Below are positions 27,292-35,459 of a DNA stretch of 64,000 nucleotides, in pieces. The stretch is from assembly GCA_963815375.1 (NCBI GenBank), contig CAWFGX010000001.1, positions 682,001-746,000 of the forward strand. Direction: 5' to 3'. The notes below the pieces were generated by a model that did no database searches, was not told where the DNA came from, and was given only the letters and a program-made list of their open reading frames with translations. Made by a program: the position numbers and the translations under genes. How positions within the stretch are numbered: the stretch's first letter is position 1; every line of letters begins with the position of its first letter. The DNA comes from JASHPR01 sp963815375 (GTDB taxonomy: Bacteria; Actinomycetota; Actinomycetes; Streptosporangiales; Streptosporangiaceae).

Positions 27292-27513
27292 ATGGCGGAG
27301 AGCAAGGGTGACATGTCAGCGCACCAGGAGACGTTCCGGCGCCTGAGGGAGGTTCGCAGCGAGGCCCTGCGGCACATGCGCCTGGCGCAGCAGTTCCACG
27401 CCGAGAGACGTGACATCCTCCGGGCTCTCATCGCAGACGGGTTCTCCCAGGCCGAGATCGCTCGGGAGCTGGGAATCACCCGGCAGGCCATACAGAAAAT
27501 GCTCGCCGGCTAG
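27292..27513 (+). CDS. small helix-turn-helix protein
   Basis: 73 residues: an N-terminal charged helix and a C-terminal helix-turn-helix (ILRALIADGFSQAEIARELGITRQAIQKML) like the DNA-binding half of a sigma region 4 or MerR-type domain. No Shine-Dalgarno sequence precedes ATG 27292, in keeping with leaderless translation; ATG 27313 is an internal alternative. It may bind the tandem repeats in its own promoter and act as a small autoregulator. Confidence 0.7.
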   Translation: MAESKGDMSAHQETFRRLREVRSEALRHMRLAQQFHAERRDILRALIADGFSQAEIARELGITRQAIQKMLAG

Positions 27514-27556
27514 CGGGCCGTAACCCCGGCATCACCGCCGGAGCATTTCCCTTTCC

Positions 27557-27571
27557 GGAGGCTACGCCTCC
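27557..27571 (+). terminator. small hairpin terminator
   Basis: GGAGGC-TAC-GCCTCC hairpin 44 bases past the stop of the small helix-turn-helix gene, followed by TGCATTCATTT. Confidence 0.5.
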
Positions 27572-28024
27572 TGCATTCATTTAAGACATAGCAGGAACGC
27601 TTTTGCATGCCCTGATGACAGGCTCGCGGCTGAACCCACCTCAGTAAACAAAGGAGACACCGGCAGTCGAGCGCACAGAGACATCTCCTGTCGCTGGAAT
27701 GAGGCGGGCGGTCTGCTGCGCCCGCTGGCGGCGTCGTTCCGGCAGTGCCGCTGACAGCCCGCCGCCGAGGCGGGCACGAGGTCATAGTCGCGGCTGACGT
27801 CACCCGGTAAGCCCGGGTTCGATGCCGCACCCGGCGAGCCAGGTGAGCACGTCGTGACGGCCTGTCCAGACGAGATTGCCGCCTGTGAACCTTGTGTCAT
27901 CGGTGACCTCCGCGATGGCCAGCGGCGGAACGGGGAACGACCTGGCCGCCGGCCCATGCCGGCCTGCACCGCGCCCAGGCACCGCGACCCTGCGTGATCC
28001 TTCCGCCTCTGTCAGTCCTGACGG
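27572..28024. other. non-coding stretch, possible gene remnant
   Basis: No intact gene with a ribosome binding site is seen. On the minus strand about 27800-27930 reads PLAIAEVTDDTRFTGGNLVW followed by TGRHDVLTWLAG before a stop; this looks more protein-like than random but has no plausible start, so it may be the 3' remnant of a lost gene. Confidence 0.3.
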
Positions 28025-28042
28025 CGTAACGCACCGGATAAC
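28025..28042 (+). promoter_or_regulatory. direct-repeat operator, cupin/ABC importer operon
   Basis: CGTAACGCACCGGATAAC on the plus strand, 124 bases before the cupin start at 28166. A further palindrome, GGCGTTAACGCC (28102-28113), lies between it and the gene. Confidence 0.55.
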
Positions 28043-28165
28043 GTGACCGACCCCACCATCTGTTGTGTGCCTGTAGTAACTCGCGCCGGGCCTGCGAGGT
28101 TGGCGTTAACGCCGGTCTGCTTAGCGGCTGGCGAGACTCGCAGCGATAGGGGAGAGACGCTCGAA

Positions 28166-28513
28166 ATGCAACGAATCCGAATCTACTCAGGCACTGACGG
28201 TGAATCTCATTTCTCAGGCCTCATGCCGGAGACCCTCAACGCTTATGGCCAGCGAGTCAGCGGATCCGGTGCGGTTGCTGTCATCAGTCCTCAGAGCTCG
28301 ACGGACTACCAGCCAGTCAGCAACCCGCAACTGGCGGTCATAACCGCGGGTGTTCATGAGTACCGGACCGCTGATGGTGTCCGCCGCCTATTCCCGGGCG
28401 ACGTGGTCGTACTGGAAGACGCATCGGGCCGGGGGCACAGCCTGGCCGCCATCGGGATAGCGCCAGCCGTGTCGCTCCACTTCCCGCTCGAGCCGAACTC
28501 GGGCACCCACTAA
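28166..28513 (+). CDS. cupin-like protein, type A (second copy)
   Basis: 115 residues starting MQRIRIYSGTDGESH and ending RRLFPGDVVVLEDASGRGH plus a short tail. It is the paralogue of 13684-14016 and likewise lacks a His in the first cupin motif. ATG 28166 is chosen because GGGGAGAG precedes it and the paralogue starts at the same residue; an upstream start at 28043 would add 41 unrelated residues. First gene of the rightward operon. Confidence 0.83.
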   Translation: MQRIRIYSGTDGESHFSGLMPETLNAYGQRVSGSGAVAVISPQSSTDYQPVSNPQLAVITAGVHEYRTADGVRRLFPGDVVVLEDASGRGHSLAAIGIAPAVSLHFPLEPNSGTH

Positions 28514-28578
28514 CCACGACTGGCCGGAGTCGGCGAGCGCCGGCGCGGGCGTGGCGCAACCAGCAACGAAGGGGACGT

Positions 28579-28986
28579 GTGCAGATCATAGAACTTTACA
28601 CCGGATCTGATGAAAAGACGCATCTCCGCGAGCATACAGTCGCCGAACTCGCGGAAATAGTCAGCGCCGCGACCGGACCGGTGACGGTGACGATTCCTAA
28701 TAGCCCGCAGCAACGAGCGGGCGGTTACTTCGTTGACTGGCATCCGGCGCCGAGCCGGAATCTCTATGTCATCTGCACAGGCTCCTCCGACTACGAGACC
28801 GAGGAGGGCTGGCGGCGGCTATTCCCAGGCGACATCGTGATATTCAACGATCCGGCTGGCAAGGGCCACAGGATCAACGTGACCGATCCAAACGGCCGGA
28901 TTATCTTCGGCGCCATATGGGCACCCGAAGGGGCCTCCGGCAGCAACCAGACTTTCGTGACATCGAACTTTGGAGGGGAAACGTGA
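28579..28986 (+). CDS. cupin protein, type B (second copy)
   Basis: 135 residues; DWHPAPSRNLYVICTG and FPGDIVIFNDPAGKGHRI carry the two cupin motifs with candidate metal-binding histidines. Paralogue of 13283-13642, again directly after a type A cupin. It extends about 17 residues past its paralogue. GTG 28579 follows AAGGGGACGT. The stop overlaps the start of the substrate-binding protein gene (GTGA), tying it to the importer. Confidence 0.85.
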   Translation: MQIIELYTGSDEKTHLREHTVAELAEIVSAATGPVTVTIPNSPQQRAGGYFVDWHPAPSRNLYVICTGSSDYETEEGWRRLFPGDIVIFNDPAGKGHRINVTDPNGRIIFGAIWAPEGASGSNQTFVTSNFGGET

Positions 28987-30062
28987 ATGCGATGAAAGCT
29001 CTTAGACCCAGACTCCGCTTCGCGCTCGCCCTGTCGGCCGTTCTGGCGGTCGCGATCTCGGCGGGATGCTCCAGCAGCACATCATCCGGTTCCGCATCTA
29101 GTTCTGGCTCAGAGCCCGAGGCCAGCCTGACCTGGGGCACGGGAACCATCACGATGTTCGAGGCGGCCCCGTTTACCGCAATGGGGCTCGGCATCTTCAA
29201 GAAGTACAACCTCAACGTCAACTTCACCGACGGGCCGAGCGCGCCGCCGCTCCTGGTCAGCGGCAGCGCTCAGATCATCGCCGACCGGTCCGCCGACGTG
29301 CCGCTGCTCATCGGTGAAGGTCAGCCTGTGAAGGCAGTTGGTGCGCTGGCCTCGAACGTTCCTGCCGGGCTGCTGGCCTCCAACAGCGTCAGGTCGATGT
29401 CAGCTCTCGCGGCGATGGGCACCAATTGCACCATCGCGTCGGAGACGAGCGGCATCTTTATCGCCTACCAGAACCACTGGATCAAGAAATACCACCTGAA
29501 GTGCCAGATCGCCACCATCGAGGACTACAACCTCGCAGTCGACGGTGTCGTCTCCGGCCGGTATACGGCGGCAGTTGAGCTCTTGAGCAACGCCGGCTCG
29601 GTCGTGGCGGGCAACCAGGCCCACTGGCTGATCGACCCGAGCTCGAAGAGCTACGTATCGAGCGGCAACGCACTGCCGGGATCGTTCATCAATACCGCGC
29701 TCATCACCACCTCGGCCTACCTTCGCGCCCACAAGAACGTGATCCAGCGCTTCATCGCGGCATTGCAGCAGACCGACACCATGATGAAGAAGATGTCGAA
29801 TGCCGCTATAGCCAGGGCAATCAAGGCCAGCGGAGCCCCGTACTGGAGCAGCCAGTCGGTCCAGGCGATCGAGAGCCAGCTGACCGGAAACAATGCGGCA
29901 CCGAACGTGTTCGCACTTGATCACATCGGCGTTAATCCGGTCTCCAAGCAGCTGTGGACCGACAGCCTCCAGAACATCACGCAGCAAGGAATCAAGATCG
30001 ATCCAAGCGACCCGCGGTTCAGCTACGCCAAGGCGGTGGACGACAGTGTCTTCTCCTCGTAG
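28983..30062 (+). CDS. ABC importer substrate-binding lipoprotein (SsuA/NMT1-like)
   Basis: 359 residues. The signal ends with the lipobox ISAGC followed by a Ser/Gly-rich tether, so it is anchored outside the membrane. The body has the NMT1/SsuA-style two-lobe pattern (GLGIFKKYNLNVNF, PPLLVSGSAQIIA, LRAHKNVIQRFIAALQQ). The family binds nitrate, sulfonates, taurine, thiamine precursors or aromatic acids. GTG 28983 has GGAGGGG at ideal spacing and overlaps the cupin stop. ATPase and permease follow at 33114 and 34035. Confidence 0.88.
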   Translation: MNAMKALRPRLRFALALSAVLAVAISAGCSSSTSSGSASSSGSEPEASLTWGTGTITMFEAAPFTAMGLGIFKKYNLNVNFTDGPSAPPLLVSGSAQIIADRSADVPLLIGEGQPVKAVGALASNVPAGLLASNSVRSMSALAAMGTNCTIASETSGIFIAYQNHWIKKYHLKCQIATIEDYNLAVDGVVSGRYTAAVELLSNAGSVVAGNQAHWLIDPSSKSYVSSGNALPGSFINTALITTSAYLRAHKNVIQRFIAALQQTDTMMKKMSNAAIARAIKASGAPYWSSQSVQAIESQLTGNNAAPNVFALDHIGVNPVSKQLWTDSLQNITQQGIKIDPSDPRFSYAKAVDDSVFSS

Positions 30063-30107
30063 CTCTCACCCCTGCCGCGGGGTCGACGCGGGAGGGCGCG
30101 CATCGAG

Positions 30108-31283
30108 ATGAATTCCAGGAGGGTGGCTCAGCGAATCCACAGCACTGATGATGCTCGCTACTACATGCACCGGCGGCTGCCGAAGTTCCTCGCGCAGCGA
30201 TACGAAGGCGGCTCGGCCAAGGGCCTCACGCTACGCGCGAACGAGGCTGCGTTCGACGATGTATGGCTCCTGTCACGGAGCGCCCGCGGGGTATCGAAGG
30301 TGGATTTGAAGACCACCCTCCTCGGCACCGACCTGTCGATGCCGGTCATGCTGGCACCGACCGGCGGGCTGCACGCCGGGCACTGGGACGGTGAGTGCTC
30401 AGCCGCGCGCGCGGCCGGAGCGGCCGGCACAGCCTGCGTTGTCAGCAGTTCCACCGGGACGCCGCTGGAGGAGATCGCCCGGGCGGCTACCGGCCCGGTC
30501 TTCTACCAGCTCCACTACATGTTCGGCCGGGACAACTCGGAGAGCATGCTCGAGCGGGCCAAGAACGCAGGCTGCGCGGGCCTGATGCTCACGGTCGACT
30601 CGCAGTCGGCGATCGAGCGCGAGTGGGGTCCGCGGCAGCGCGCGTACGCGCCCGCCTCCCTTGACGCCCTGGCGCTGCTCCGCGCGCTGCCTCAGGTCAT
30701 ATGGAAGCCCCAGTGGCTGTGGGAGTTCCTGGTCCACCGGAATGGCCTGACCGTCCCCATGGCCAGAACGGATGACGGAAGCCCGCTTTCTGTCTTCAGC
30801 CTGATGAAGGCCGTCCACCATTCGACCCCAGTCTGGGAGGACATCGCCTGGATCCGGGAACGGTGGAAGGGCGCCCTCGTCATCAAGGGACTGGTCACGG
30901 TCGAGGACGCGCGCCTGGCGGTCGGCCACGGGGCCGACGGAATAGTCGTGTCGAATCACGGCGGCAACACGATCGACGGCCGGCCGCCCACGCTGAGCGT
31001 CCTGCCCCGGATCGCCGACGCGGTCGGTGACCAGTGCGAAGTGCTGATGGACGGCGGCGTCCGGCGCGGCTCGGACGTCGTCAAGGCGGTTGCCCTGGGT
31101 GCCCGGGCCGTCCTGATCGGGCGCGCTTACGTGTTCGGGCTGATGGCGGCAGGGCAGCCGGGAGTGTCCCGCTCGCTGGAGATCATCGAGCGCGGGCTCA
31201 GGGCGACGATGGCGTCGCTCGGCTGTGCCTCGGTGCGTGATCTGGGCCGCTCGTATGTGGACTACCCGAGGAGTTGGCGTTAG
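30108..31283 (+). CDS. FMN-dependent 2-hydroxyacid oxidase, MftD-like
   Basis: 391-residue TIM-barrel flavoenzyme of the lactate/glycolate oxidase family. The catalytic His is in SNHGGNTIDG, the FMN-binding Lys in LVIKGLV and the Arg in MDGGVRRGSD. The Asn after HGG, instead of the usual Arg, and the tail IGRAYVFGLMAAGQPGV resemble the mycofactocin enzyme MftD more than classical oxidases, but no mycofactocin peptide or radical SAM gene is nearby. It may oxidise a 2-hydroxy acid or a cyclic lactam-type intermediate. Confidence 0.88.
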   Translation: MNSRRVAQRIHSTDDARYYMHRRLPKFLAQRYEGGSAKGLTLRANEAAFDDVWLLSRSARGVSKVDLKTTLLGTDLSMPVMLAPTGGLHAGHWDGECSAARAAGAAGTACVVSSSTGTPLEEIARAATGPVFYQLHYMFGRDNSESMLERAKNAGCAGLMLTVDSQSAIEREWGPRQRAYAPASLDALALLRALPQVIWKPQWLWEFLVHRNGLTVPMARTDDGSPLSVFSLMKAVHHSTPVWEDIAWIRERWKGALVIKGLVTVEDARLAVGHGADGIVVSNHGGNTIDGRPPTLSVLPRIADAVGDQCEVLMDGGVRRGSDVVKAVALGARAVLIGRAYVFGLMAAGQPGVSRSLEIIERGLRATMASLGCASVRDLGRSYVDYPRSWR

Positions 31284-31355
31284 GACTCAGCAGCGATCAA
31301 CGGACAGGACACGACAGGAGCGCGACAGCGCCAGATCAGCACGGAGGAAGCTCAG

Positions 31356-33065
31356 ATGTTGGACTGCGTGATCAAGGGCGGCCGGATCGTCGACGGGTCC
31401 GGGACCGAGTCCTACGTCGGCGACGTCGGGATCAAGGACGGCAAGATCGCCGAGATAGGTGAGGTCACCGAGTCGGCATCGCGTGTCGTGCAGGCGGACG
31501 ATCTGGTAGTGGCGCCGGGCTTCGTCGACATGCATACACACCTCGACGCACAGATCATGTGGGACCCCACGCTGATTCCGTCATCCCTGCACGGCGTGAC
31601 CACGATCGTCGGCGGAAACTGCGGTTTCGCTATCGCGCCGCTGGCCGAGTCGAGCGCCGAATACGTCGTCAACATGCTGTCGGCTGTCGAGCAGATGCCA
31701 GTGGAGTCGCTGGAGATCGGCCTGGACCCGAGCTGGTCGACCTGGGCCGACTGGATCAGCCGCATCGAAGGGAAGTCCGCCCTGAACTGCGGGTTCCTCG
31801 CTGGTCACTCGACGATCCGCCGGTTCGTGATGGGCGATGACTGGCAGCGCGCAGCCACCCAGGAAGAAATCGACGCGATGGCGGGGCTGGTCCGCCAGAC
31901 CCTGCGGGCCGGAGCGCTCGGGTTCTCCTCGTCGTGGAACGACATCCACGCCGACCACCGAGGGGCGCCGGTGCCGTCGCGGTTCGCCGAGCCGGACGAG
32001 CTGGTCCAGCTATGCCGCGTGCTGCGTGACTACCCGGGCGCGATCGTCGGTTTCCAGGCCGGCAGCCGCCCGCGGTTCTCCGAGCGGAGCATCGACACGA
32101 TGGCGCAGATGTCGGTCGCCGCTGGCACCCGGCTGAACTGGAATGCGCTGACAGTCGGGCTCGGTGTCGAGGAGCCGTTCATCCGCCATCGGCTCACCGC
32201 GTCGGACTACGCCACCGAGCGGGGCGGCGAGGTCTACGCGCTGCTCAATCCCTCGGTGCTGTCGAGCCGGCTCACGCCGCTCACATCGCTCGACTTCAAC
32301 ACGATGCCCGCATGGGCCGCTGTCATGGCGCTGGACGTCGATGACAAGATCCGGGCGTTCGCTGACCCGGCCGTGCGGGCCCGGCTGCAGGCGGATATCG
32401 ACAGCCGCGACGACCTGCGGCCGGCCCAGAACATCGAGAAACAGTCGGTCCTGATGACCGTCTCCCCCGAGCTCAAGAACCTCGAGGGCCGCGCCGTGGC
32501 TGACATCGCCCGCGAGCGCAACATCAGCACGCTCGATGCGTGGTGCGACATCACCGTGGCCGACAAGCTGCAGTGCTACTTCTTCGCCGCGACGGTCGAC
32601 CCGGAGGACAAGTGGCGCCTGATGAAGGAACTGCTGGGCGACCGCCGCGTCGTCGTCGGCGGGACCGACGCCGGTGCTCATGTCGACCAGCTGGACATGT
32701 TCCGCATGTACACCGAGCTGGTCGGCCCCACCGTCCGCGACCGCGAACTGGTGCCTCTGGAACGGGCCGTTCAGCTCATCACCGACGGCCCGGCTCGCTG
32801 GAACAACCTGAAGAACCGCGGGCGGCTCGAAGCCGGCTGGGCGGCTGACATCGTGATCTTCGACCCGGCGACCGTGGGCCCCGCGAACACCGAGCTCCGC
32901 AACGACATGCCCGGTAACCAGCCCCGGCTGTTCGCCGACGCCGTCGGCATCGAGCGGGTCCTGGTCAACGGCGTGGATGTCGTCGTCGGCGGAAAGACGA
33001 CCGGCGCCGTTCCGGGTCATGTCCTGCGGTCGGGTGCGGATCAGGAGCGCCGGGAGGTGGCGTAG
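31356..33065 (+). CDS. amidohydrolase, N-acyl-D-amino-acid deacylase-like
   Basis: 569 residues. Metal-binding HTH at His60/His62 (FVDMHTHLDAQ), Cys89 in GGNCGF, which bridges the metal in D-aminoacylases, and the catalytic Asp in GGTDAGAHVD. The family removes acyl groups from D-amino acids or opens cyclic amides. ATG 31356 has GGAGG at eight-base spacing. Its place in the operon suggests it acts on the imported substrate or an early product. Confidence 0.88.
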   Translation: MLDCVIKGGRIVDGSGTESYVGDVGIKDGKIAEIGEVTESASRVVQADDLVVAPGFVDMHTHLDAQIMWDPTLIPSSLHGVTTIVGGNCGFAIAPLAESSAEYVVNMLSAVEQMPVESLEIGLDPSWSTWADWISRIEGKSALNCGFLAGHSTIRRFVMGDDWQRAATQEEIDAMAGLVRQTLRAGALGFSSSWNDIHADHRGAPVPSRFAEPDELVQLCRVLRDYPGAIVGFQAGSRPRFSERSIDTMAQMSVAAGTRLNWNALTVGLGVEEPFIRHRLTASDYATERGGEVYALLNPSVLSSRLTPLTSLDFNTMPAWAAVMALDVDDKIRAFADPAVRARLQADIDSRDDLRPAQNIEKQSVLMTVSPELKNLEGRAVADIARERNISTLDAWCDITVADKLQCYFFAATVDPEDKWRLMKELLGDRRVVVGGTDAGAHVDQLDMFRMYTELVGPTVRDRELVPLERAVQLITDGPARWNNLKNRGRLEAGWAADIVIFDPATVGPANTELRNDMPGNQPRLFADAVGIERVLVNGVDVVVGGKTTGAVPGHVLRSGADQERREVA

Positions 33066-33113
33066 GTGCCGGGTTACGGCGTGGCCGGCAGGCGGGTTCG
33101 GGAGGCGGAGCAG

Positions 33114-33995
33114 ATGACTGGGCCTGGTGCGGCCGAGCGCTCTGAGGCCGGGCCGGCTGCGCCGGGTCCAGCGTCGGCTGGCGACTTCCTGGTTGAGCTG
33201 GCTGACGTGTCGTTCAGCTATCCCAACGGGCTGCTGGCTGTCTCCGGCTTGTCGCTGTCGGTGGCTCGCGGTCATCGGCTGGGCGTTGTGGGTCCCAGTG
33301 GCTGTGGCAAGTCGACGGTGCTCCGGCTGATCGCCGACCTGGCGCGGCCGAGCCAGGGGGTGATCCGCCGGAACTACGAGGCGGGCGGGGACCGGGCGCC
33401 GGTGTCGATGGTGTTCCAGGAGGACACGCTGCTGCCGTGGCTGACCGTGCGGCGGAATGTGGGGCTGTATTACCTGCTCCATCCTGGGCTGCTGTCGAAG
33501 GCGGAGATCCGGGAGCGGGTGGATCACCTGCTGGCGATGGTGGGGCTGGAGGCATTCGGGGACGCGTTCCCGCGTGAGCTGTCGGGGGGGATGAAGCGGC
33601 GGGTGGCGTTCCTGGCGGCTATCGCGCCCCGCCCGCAGCTGCTGCTGCTTGATGAGCCGTTCTCGTCGGTGGACGAGCCGACGCGCGTCGAGATTCACCA
33701 GCAGGTCCGGAACATCCTGGAGCAGTTCCAGATCACCACGCTCCTGGTGACCCATGACCTGGCCGAGGCGGTCTCGCTGATGGACTCGGTCGCGATCTTG
33801 TCAGCACGGCCAGCAAGCGTGGCCCAGCTCAGGCAGGTAACGCTGGCCGGCGCGGATGACCTGCTCCAGGTACGCGGGACCGCTGGCTTCCTGGAGCTGT
33901 ACGGCGACCTGTGGGAGGCCCTCAGCCACCAGATCCGGGCCGGCCGGGCCGTGACCGCCACCAACCCGGACGGAACCATCAGAACCCGCGACTGA
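33114..33995 (+). CDS. ABC importer ATPase (SsuB/TauB-like)
   Basis: About 293 residues: Walker A GPSGCGKST, Q-loop FQEDTLLPW, signature LSGGMKRRVA, Walker B LLLLDEPFSSVD, H-loop VTHD. The Q-loop wording is typical of the nitrate/sulfonate/taurine group. GTG 33066 directly after the upstream stop is possible, but ATG 33114 has GGAGGCGGAG upstream. Works with the lipoprotein at 28983 and permease at 34035. Confidence 0.9.
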   Translation: MTGPGAAERSEAGPAAPGPASAGDFLVELADVSFSYPNGLLAVSGLSLSVARGHRLGVVGPSGCGKSTVLRLIADLARPSQGVIRRNYEAGGDRAPVSMVFQEDTLLPWLTVRRNVGLYYLLHPGLLSKAEIRERVDHLLAMVGLEAFGDAFPRELSGGMKRRVAFLAAIAPRPQLLLLDEPFSSVDEPTRVEIHQQVRNILEQFQITTLLVTHDLAEAVSLMDSVAILSARPASVAQLRQVTLAGADDLLQVRGTAGFLELYGDLWEALSHQIRAGRAVTATNPDGTIRTRD

Positions 33996-34034
33996 CCACG
34001 ACCGCGCGACTCGCACAGGTGAGGGAACGAGAAC

Positions 34035-34916
34035 ATGGCCATCACACAAAACCAGCGAGTTGACACTCCCACGGCAAAGCCAAGAAAGCAGGGCTTCGGC
34101 CGGAACCCGCAGAAGAGGTCACCGGCATGGGTATACGCCGCCCGTCTGGGAGTTCTGGCCGCGTTCATCGCCGGCTGGCAGTATCTGCCGCAGGTCGGCT
34201 GGCTGAGCTCACGATTCCGCTTCCTTGACCCGTTCTTCATCAGCTCGCCGAGCAAAGCAGTCCGGGTGATCTACGACTTCATCATCGGCAGCGGCGGCCA
34301 CCCGATGATCTGGCCGTACCTGTGGGACACAGTCAGGGGCGCCCTCGAAGGCATGCTCATCGGCAGTCTCCTCGGGTTCGCTCTGGGTCTGCTCATGAGC
34401 AGCATTCCCCGGCTCTACGATGTGTTCGGCGTGTATATCCATGCCATCAACGCCATACCTCGGGTCGCGCTGGTCCCGCTGGTGATTGCCGTCGCGGGAA
34501 CCGGAAATGCCGCTGAGGTACTGACAGTCGTTCTGATCGTCTTCTTCATTATGTTCTTCAATTGCCTGGAAGGCGGGCGACGCGTTCCGCCGGCAGTCCT
34601 GGATAACGCGAAAGTACTGGGTGCCTCCAGGCTCCGGACCACGATGCGTATTCGGATACGCTACGTTTCGCTGTGGGCATTCGCGTCGGTACCGAACGCG
34701 ATGGCCTTCAGCATTCTCGGAGTGATATTCGTCGAAATCCTCGGCGGGACCGGTGGCGTCGGCGTGCTCATGCTGGTGGCCACCAACAACATCGACACGA
34801 CCACCAACATCGGGCTGATCGTCTTCCTCAGCGTAACGGGGGTCATCCTCGTGCGGCTGGCCGAGATCGTTCGCCGGCGGTCCCTGCGCTGGGTGGAGGA
34901 CCAGACAACTACCTGA
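34035..34916 (+). CDS. ABC importer permease (SsuC-like)
   Basis: 293 residues, about six hydrophobic helices, with the binding-protein-dependent permease loop (EGGRRVPPAVLDNAKVLGA). It is the membrane channel of the importer encoded with 28983 and 33114. Confidence 0.9.
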   Translation: MAITQNQRVDTPTAKPRKQGFGRNPQKRSPAWVYAARLGVLAAFIAGWQYLPQVGWLSSRFRFLDPFFISSPSKAVRVIYDFIIGSGGHPMIWPYLWDTVRGALEGMLIGSLLGFALGLLMSSIPRLYDVFGVYIHAINAIPRVALVPLVIAVAGTGNAAEVLTVVLIVFFIMFFNCLEGGRRVPPAVLDNAKVLGASRLRTTMRIRIRYVSLWAFASVPNAMAFSILGVIFVEILGGTGGVGVLMLVATNNIDTTTNIGLIVFLSVTGVILVRLAEIVRRRSLRWVEDQTTT

Positions 34917-34973
34917 GCACCAGCATCACCGCATCTGTCCTGCCATCCGGAAGCCAGATAGAAGAGGTCACCC

Positions 34974-35393
34974 GTGAGCGTGCGAGAGTCGGCGGCATCG
35001 GTCGCCAGAGCGGCGGGCCGCGCGTCGCTTGCCTGGATGTTCATCCGCGCTAGTTCCGAGGTGTTCCAAGATCCCACCCGGGCAACCGGCACCGCTGGTC
35101 CGCTGCTGGCCAAGGCCAGGAAGGTGTCTCCGGTGGCGCTGCCGGGCGACCGCGACATCGTGCGGGTCAACGCCGCGCTTCACGTCGCCACCGGGGTCAT
35201 GATCGCGACCAACACTGCCCCGAGACTGGCTGCGGCGGCGCTGATCGGCTCCATGATCCCCACGACTCTGGCTGGGCATTCGTACTGGACCGTTGATGAC
35301 CCAGCGGAGCGGCGGGGCCAGCGGAATCAGTTCAACAAGAACCTGGCGATGATCGGCGGCCTGCTGCTTCTGGCGGCCAGTTCCAGCGGCTAG
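34974..35393 (+). CDS. DoxX-like membrane protein
   Basis: 139 residues with a DoxX-type helical pattern (LAWMFIRASSEVFQDP, NAALHVATGVMIATNTAPRLAAAALIGSMIPTTLAGH, NQFNKNLAMIGGLLLL). GTG 34974 follows GAGG. Second DoxX gene of the region; a redox-linked membrane role is inferred only from the family. Confidence 0.8.
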   Translation: MSVRESAASVARAAGRASLAWMFIRASSEVFQDPTRATGTAGPLLAKARKVSPVALPGDRDIVRVNAALHVATGVMIATNTAPRLAAAALIGSMIPTTLAGHSYWTVDDPAERRGQRNQFNKNLAMIGGLLLLAASSSG

Positions 35394-35459
35394 CCAGGTG
35401 CCGGGCTGCTCGGCCCTGGGACTTCAGCAGCGCAACCGGATTCCGGCGAGGAGGACAGC

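Noticed and set aside
27577..27969. 130-codon minus-strand frame
   Set aside because: Ser/Pro/Arg-rich, with no ribosome site and no recognisable domain.
14503..31283. A mycofactocin biosynthesis cluster (GMC plus MftD-like genes)
   Set aside because: No precursor peptide, MftB chaperone or radical SAM gene is present in the window.
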